Below the pieces are notes generated by a model. That model was given only the letters and a program-made list of their open reading frames with translations. It had not been told where the DNA came from and did not search any database. The translations under genes were made by a program, and so were the position numbers. A stretch of 64,000 nt of DNA from Danio rerio (taxonomy: Eukaryota; Chordata; Actinopteri; Cypriniformes; Danionidae). This document shows, in pieces, positions 57,462-64,000 of this stretch (within the stretch, counting starts at the first letter, position 1; each line of letters opens with the position of its first letter). The DNA lies in assembly GCF_049306965.1 (NCBI RefSeq), contig NC_133180.1, forward strand, positions 25,694,501 through 25,758,500, in the 5' to 3' direction.

Positions 57462-60400
57462 TCAGCACAGAGTGTCTGTATTAAAGGACAACTGCACCTG
57501 TAAGAAGGCAAAAGAAACATTCAGTTCAATAAATGTAAAAAAAAAACAAAAAAAAAAAAAAACGACTCACTTGATGAATCGGTCAAGTTCACAAATCTAT
57601 CTAATGATCTACTCACCAAATTGATCTCCTCGTATACACTAATATTTCAGGAATGTCATTTGTATTTAAAAATGGGATCAGAGTGAAAATTAAAGGGGTG
57701 TTTGAGGGGTAGTTTCCCATGAAGGGCAACTAAACAATAATTTGGACTCGTCTGTAACTTAAATATTCATATTAATTGGTTAGTTCAATTAAAAATTAAA
57801 ATAATATTTTTAATTACTCATCCTCATCTCATTCCAAACCATTGAGACAAATTTTAAATAAATGACACATATGGAGGATGAGGGAGCTCTCATATTTCAT
57901 CCAAAGCCCCTTTAAGGCAAGTCATTTTACTTGGTGGCCATCTTTGACACGACGCTCAGGCATTCTGTCGGAATGGGGAAACATCAAATTCTCCCAAGTT
58001 GTTTATCAAGCTTACGATTACATTACATATTTGGATCGCCATTAAATTAAGCAACAACTGTCTCATAAGTATAGTTTCTAAACGTCTGAATCAAACAAAA
58101 TCGGCATGTGCACACGAAAGGGCCGAGATCACAACACCAACCCAATTTATGGCAGTGTTGCAGAGTATCATCCTCTGACTCTTTGTTTACTAGTTTGTGG
58201 ATGTTCGTGCAGTTGCTGCCATGTGATGTGCATTTGATAGGACGGACTGTACCTCGCATTCATTTCATACAGGTTACAAAACCAAAAAACTTTTGTTTTC
58301 AATTGCACTTGGTTCAATGAAGAGTACAGATTTTAAGCTTTGAGGATGTATTTCTTATGTCTGTAAAGCAAGTATTTAATGAGATTTCAGTGTGTTTGTT
58401 GACCACAAAATCTGTTGTAAAAGTACATGTCTGTAATCCTTAACCTTCATACCATTTTCTAATCAACAGTCATTACAATTTTTGCATGAACTAGCACTTA
58501 ATTAAAATAAAATAAGAAAAAACAGTTAGCTTAAATATACATTTAAGCACCCCTATAAAGGCTCATTCCAGTGTGAATGCATGATCATGCCCAGAAGGCT
58601 ATAGACACTTCTTGGAAAACTGGTGTTTGTGTCTATATATAAAGCCTAATATTAATGTAAAGATAGACTTATTATGTATCAAAACACTGAAAACTTTATA
58701 AAATTATCTTTTTAAAACTATAATTGTAATTAACCAGTGACAAGTAATTGAATTAAATATAGGAATTTGGTTCACTAAGGAATGTGCATATGTATTATAC
58801 ATACTAATGAAAAAAAAAGTTGACCCCTACTAGTCTAAAAATATTAGAACCAGAAAAATTATAACTAGTAAAATATTTCGAATTTCTTAAACTATGAAAA
58901 CATGGCTCCGGCATCTTGCACATTTATTATCCTCTGTTTCTGACCAAAGCAATAAAATAGCCATCAAAGACTTGTTATGGTTGGAGTACTTTAGGAGAAG
59001 TGCCATGTTTTATGTTATGTTTGAAGGGCTGCTTCACAGAGCCTGCTCTTGAAGTGTTGCCAGGTCCACTTATTATAAGGGATCCTTGTTAAGCGGCTTT
59101 GAGCTTAGGCAATTCAGTTTAAAGAGTAAACAGTGAAAAGCATTCAGGATGCAATTTTTTAGTATGTGACTTATTTAGTCCTAAGATTAAATGTTTGGGC
59201 TCGCAAACAAGTGTGTTTACATGGACTACATTTTTTAAAATGCATATTTTAACTTTATAGTCATTTTTTAAACTATCCATTTTATTTACAAGGAAGGAAA
59301 TTGATTTAAAATGGAAAGTAAAGACTTTTTTAATGTCTTAAGTTTGTAAGACTAATGTAATGACACAAAATATTATATTTCTTAATCAGCCTTTTCATTT
59401 AAACTGTATCAAATGATTCCAAATAAATTCAGTTGTGAGTGTAAAATCAGCTTCTTAGAGTGATTTTTGAAGGATCACGTGACTTTTATACTTACTTAGC
59501 TTTTATACTTACTTAGTTTTGATTAAATACATGCAACCTGAAAGGACTGGTAATAAGAGTAATTGAATTGATTCATTTCAAACTGAATCGAATCTCTTCA
59601 AGTGAAATGTAGCTTTTATGAGTCTTACCCTCTCTTCCTCAAAGCTGATCAGTCCTTCGTCATCATCACTCTCCAGTTCCTCAGGCTCTTCACTCACGAG
59701 GGCGTTGAGCTCAGTGTTTGCAGGACGAGGCCTGAGGAGGCTGAGCAGATGCTGCAGTGGCGACTGGCCACCACTAGATGGAGAACTTTCTTGCTGCTCT
59801 AAGTTGTCGCTTTGCTTTTTTGCAAAGTTAACAAAGACCTAAAAAGAAGTAGAGAATAAGACTTTACTACTTTTCTTGTCATAACATTTTCAGCCTTTGG
59901 GTTTAATTTGCACACTGATTTAGGCTTTTGCATTAACAAACTGATAACAATATGATAAGATGATTGTAATCAGTAAATGCAGAATTTAAGACAATTTAAA
60001 GGTGATCTATCATGTAAATATAAATTTTATAAAAGATTTAAGCACAGCTGTGTGAAAATACTGTGTGAATATAGCCAGCCTCTAATGGTACAAAAATATT
60101 TATATTTTTATAATCACACTTGATAAAAAAACTCTCCCTTTGTATGTGTCATCAGAGTGGTAAAGCCACACCTATGAAGCTTTTCTCCCCATAGACTTCC
60201 ATTCATACACACGCAAATGCATCAGACCGGAAACGCAAACTCGTGCGTCAAGTTTCAAGCTTGTTGAAACTCTGAAATCGCATCACTAGACTGCGTGAAA
60301 CCAATTGAAGAACAAAACATGACCTCACTGGACAGAAATTTAAACATGGAGCAATTGCTCTCTTTTTTATTTTTATTTTTTATAAATGTCTAATTATCTT

Positions 60401-62425
60401 GTTTAATCCCGGCCCATTTTGCAGCGCCGTCTGACAGACTTTTGCACACACAAACTCTAGTGTGACCGCAGCTTTATTAACAATCTCTTCCTCATTAGCA
60501 AAAAACAGCCCAGAACAGAACCTCAAAACAGTTAGAAGCAGCCGTCTGCCATTAGAGTTTTCACCTGCTGAGCTTAATGTCAGCGATTAAGAGGATTATA
60601 AATATGGAGTTTTAGGATGCACATGAACACCATTGTCTTCATAGATTGCTTTCTTCAGAGACTTCTTTTCAAATTTTCAGTTTTTCACAAAGATATAACG
60701 TTAGTCCAATGTTAGGCAATAATGCCTTACTAGTTATCTGTTACTGTAATAGCATTACTTTTGACAGTAACTAATACTGTAACACATTATTTTTAAAATA
60801 TATTAACTCTGATAACATTATAATATGATGCGTTTGCCCGTTACTTGGTATGTCAATTAATTTTGGCTGCAGTCTATTTCACATGTTCCTGTTTACAGCG
60901 AAAATTCATTGTGGGATTGGTGGATGCCAACCAACCACCTTAAAGATGACGCGTCGTGTATGAGGTACCAAACTGAACAAAGTCGAGCAAAAAAAAAAAA
61001 AACACGAATGGAAGCGAGGTACACCAAGTGTGTCTAGGAGAGAGACTGAGTGTGCGTAAGAGGGGCCAAGTGTGCTCGCGAGAGACCGAGAGACTATTAA
61101 CGTTACTATTATTAATTACTATTACTAATACTACTAAGTAATGTTTGTTGTTTCAAATAAATAATCACACATTTGTTATCTGTATACAAAATTGATTAGT
61201 TTAGTAGACACAGTGGCACATTTCTGTTGTATTTCAGAACACGTTATTTAAAATGTATAGTGGTCAGAAAAATGCTGTCATTTTTTTTTAATTGTACATA
61301 TTTTACATATTTCTATAGCTGTTATACCACAGTAGATTTTGCTCTTTGAATATACACAGCTTACTTTCCATAAGTTGCTGACAAACATTTAATTTGTGGT
61401 TAGTTTGAAAATTGCTCATAGATTTGATTTTTGAGCAGCTGTTATGTTTTTGTTATGTTTAAAATGCATAACATTTAGGGTTGTCTATAATAGCAGGTTT
61501 TTTTTTTTTTTGGTGCTGAGTTTCACCAAATTAATTCTGAATGATAATTCAGATTACTTTCATTCATTTGTTTCATAAAGGTTTTGTGTTTGTTTTATAT
61601 TGTTGCTAGTTTTCATGCTCAACCCGTGAAGGAACATGTTTAAGGATTAAATACAACAACTTTTATGATGCTGAAGCAACTTTATTTTCCATGCAGCAAT
61701 GAAGTGACATTATAATGGGATTAATGGGAGCATTAAAAATGTTCTTTAGAAAAGTAACTCAAATTAATTTTTAGTGTAAGTCACCAATAAACTAAATGAG
61801 TTACTTTTTGAATGAAGCAACTAATAACTGTAACTAGTTACTATTTTTCAGTAACTAGCTCAACACTGCATTAGATCTGTTTTGAATCTACTGCTACGAT
61901 TGTAGCTCCACCCTATTTTGAAAAGAGCACAACCTCATTTGAATTTAAAGGGACAGTGACCAAAACAGCACAATTTAGATCAAAGCCTAAAAGGGGTAGT
62001 TTCAAGGAGTTATAAAACTTGTGGGGTATTTTGAGCTGAAACTTCACATACGCACTCTTGGCACATCAGAGACTTATTTTACATCTTGTAAAATGGGGCA
62101 TTATAGGTCTCTGTTAAGAGCCTTTTCGAATTGAACATACAGAAGACAGTACTAGAAAATCAGGAGCTTTTTAGTGAGCATTAAAGGTAGTCTTAGAAGG
62201 ACATTGAAAAATAAATCCCCTTTTAAAATGATGTATATGCACTTTGATGACTTTTTAAACTAGTATTATTTCTCGAGGTTTACTTACGTTATCCAGTGTG
62301 GTTTGGCTGACGGAATAATCCTCGATGCTCAGCACCTCCACCACCTGCTCCATTTTGCTGAAGACCTGAGCCAGAGAGATGTTCTCTGACTTCAGCTGGT
62401 ACTGAATCTTTGTGTGGTGTCGCTC
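57462..62425 (-). CDS. abca2: ATP-binding cassette transporter A2, last three coding exons (partial)
   Basis: Only the 3' end of the gene is in the window. Exons 62288-62425, 59629-59838 and 57462-57497 encode the C-terminal cytosolic tail after the second ATPase domain. The blocks are [65 protein letters not shown] and GLISFEEER, ending [11 protein letters not shown], nearly identical to mammalian ABCA2. Phases are 0 at all three junctions. Family knowledge: ABCA2 is a lysosomal/endosomal lipid transporter abundant in oligodendrocytes, and the VFVNFA motif is shared by ABCA C-termini. No further exon was recognised in 62426-64000, so the next upstream exon lies beyond the edge. Confidence 0.95.
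59998..62115. mobile_element. Composite of two nested dispersed elements in abca2 intron
   Basis: Outer ends AAAGGTGATCTATCATG and GGGGCATTATAGGTC are roughly inverse. An inner block 60700-61875, beginning AGTCCAATGTTAGGCAATAA and ending AGCTCAACACTGCATTA, resembles the family at 12080-12660. The outer halves read on from each other (gene-free, GC-richer text near 60230-60560 and 61890-62060). Boundaries are approximate. Confidence 0.45.
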
Positions 62426-63027
62426 CTTAGGTGAAAGAAATACGCACAAGTTTACATTTTTTTTTACTGCAAGCGAAGCAAGCTTAAAATATACACACAC
62501 ATGTATACTTAGATTTGTCAGCACTATACGAAAACAGCTTGGGAAAGCTTCTTGCAACTTTCTGCAAGTAGGAAAACTCATTGTCTTATACAATTACAAT
62601 ACATTACAGTCCAAACTGACAACACAAAAGTGCTTGTATACTACAGCCATCTGTTCTGGAGGCATTTGAGCTGATGCACAGCAAATCTAGATTTCCAGTC
62701 AAACTCTGTTCATCATTCTTACCATACATTCATTTGTTACTGACAATAAAATGAAGATATGAATATTTCAGATGCAAAAACCTCTGAAATTTATATTCTA
62801 AAAATTCTAAAATTTTTGCAGCCTCCTATGATTATGTTCAGTTTTGTTTACTTTAAAGCCAAAGAAAAGAAGCTATGGTTATTTGCTATAAAAGTGAAAT
62901 TGCAGAACCTACACACAGGAGTCAGAGATAAATGTTTTTTTTTTTTTTTGAAAAACTATTCAGTTGGCACTAAGAAGTTTTTGCATCAGAACTCTTCATA
63001 GATGCTTATTTAAACATTTAAATATTA

Positions 63028-63420
63028 AACTTAAAGGTGCAGTATGTAAAGTTGACACCTAGTGGTTTAATTAAGTATTGCATTCCTGGATCAAAACACA
63101 CGCAAGCTAAGGTTGCCAAATTGAGGACTAACAGGAGCGAGCATGACTATCGAGACTAAGGGCGTACTCACACTATGTACAGTTGCCTTGAATCGGGCCG
63201 AAGCATGCTTGTCCCCCCTCCCGTCTCCCCGATGGCCCGCACTAACATTGCATTTGCGCCTGAGCACGCTTACGTCATTGATGATGCGCTGTTCAGCAAG
63301 ACGTGCTCTCGCTCAGCACAGTGGACATTTCTTCAGTTATATTTTTTTAGTCGTTTGGGATGCAGTGACACGCAGTGAAAAATTTCGCAGAACAGATCAG
63401 CCACTTTTGACACTCATAAA
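63028..63420. repeat. Repeat block at right edge
   Basis: Starts CTTAAAGGTGCAGTATGTAA, the terminus also seen (inverted) at 12064-12076. It contains a GC-rich inner piece beginning GGGCGTACTCACACTATG. A 106-aa ORF at 63143-63463 has no recognisable product and is most likely repeat sequence. Confidence 0.5.
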
Positions 63421-64000
63421 CAATCATAAAGTCCTCATTCAGTTTTATGTGCTGACAATGTGAGTTTGAATGGCATTTCACATTACATTTATTGCCATAC
63501 TTCTAAAAAGCAGCAGCAGACAGGTCATCTCAGATCTTGAAAATAAACCAGTTGAAATTGAACTTTAGAACTGTGAAATAATGCAAACCAACACACATCA
63601 GTGATTCAGCATCTACATTTCATAATGTTAAAGAGGTATAATATGCATTAATTAGATTATAAACCTTACAATTTCATGAGTGAGTGCATATTCCATGCTT
63701 CTAAAGGACTGTATTTAAATTGCAAATCCTATCACATAGCATGGTATTAGCACAAAGGGGTTACAATGTAACCTGCTCACCTAATGTTTACCTTTTTAAT
63801 ATTTATATTATTTGCTAATTAATAACCAGCTCATGTGGAACTCTGAATCTGCGTCTCATTTCAGAATCTGCTACTGTCAATCGGAGGTGAGGAAGTTAAA
63901 AGAACCAAAACAAAGACAGCTGTTTCGGCACATTAGGTACATTTTCAAAGCAGAATATCTGACTTAGCACTGTTTTTTAGATAAACAAGAATGTTCACTT

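Noticed and set aside
63143-63463. 106-aa ORF near the right edge as a possible abca2 exon or new gene
   Set aside because: Plus strand, no ABCA similarity, surrounded by repeat termini; no splice-consistent minus-strand exon was seen there either.

Overview
The window is a piece of a teleost genome, almost certainly zebrafish (Danio rerio) or a close relative. It is AT-rich, with interrupted genes and conserved GT-AG splice sites. It also holds several copies of the zebrafish DANA SINE, Tc1-like and hAT elements, and long TA/GATA microsatellites. Five protein-coding genes can be read exon by exon. They match, by remembered protein sequence, genes that sit together on human 9q34.3 (PNPLA7, MRPL41, DPH7, PAXX, ABCA2), so this is an old vertebrate synteny block.

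Layout. 1-14,560: no gene recognised. It is a mosaic of transposon copies (hAT MITEs with 8-bp target duplications, a Tc1-like relic with half a transposase, SINEs, and a solo-LTR-like fossil with an 80-bp minisatellite) plus one unexplained exon-like ORF. 14,560-40,390, minus strand: pnpla7, a lysophospholipase with one membrane anchor, three cyclic-nucleotide-binding-like domains and a patatin domain. 36 exons were resolved, with 35 coding exons summing to 1,332 aa in one open frame. 40,690-42,940, plus: mrpl41, mitochondrial large-subunit ribosomal protein, intact. 43,620-44,580: decayed hAT relic with a BED finger. 45,000-52,194, minus: dph7 (WDR85), nine coding exons, 443 aa. 52,625-55,520, plus: paxx, an end-joining factor, seven exons, 197 aa, with one GC-AG intron. 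55,600-64,000, minus: the last three coding exons and 3' UTR of abca2; the rest of that gene lies beyond the right edge.

The genes do not form one pathway. They are paired by transcription: pnpla7/mrpl41 and dph7/paxx are each divergent head-to-head pairs with about 0.4 kb between them and CCAAT/ETS-type motifs. mrpl41/dph7 and paxx/abca2 are convergent, the latter almost touching at their 3' ends.

I found no undescribed biological system. The points most worth checking are a transposon end that supplies the 5' splice site of a pnpla7 exon, two LINE-in-DNA-transposon nestings, a frame-dependent choice of pnpla7 N-terminus, an in-frame 99-nt pnpla7 intron, a 43-bp perfect inverted repeat, and the GC-AG intron in paxx. 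Exon edges were placed by hand from splice signals, reading frame and remembered homologues. Most repeat families were recognised from memory and not by a database search.
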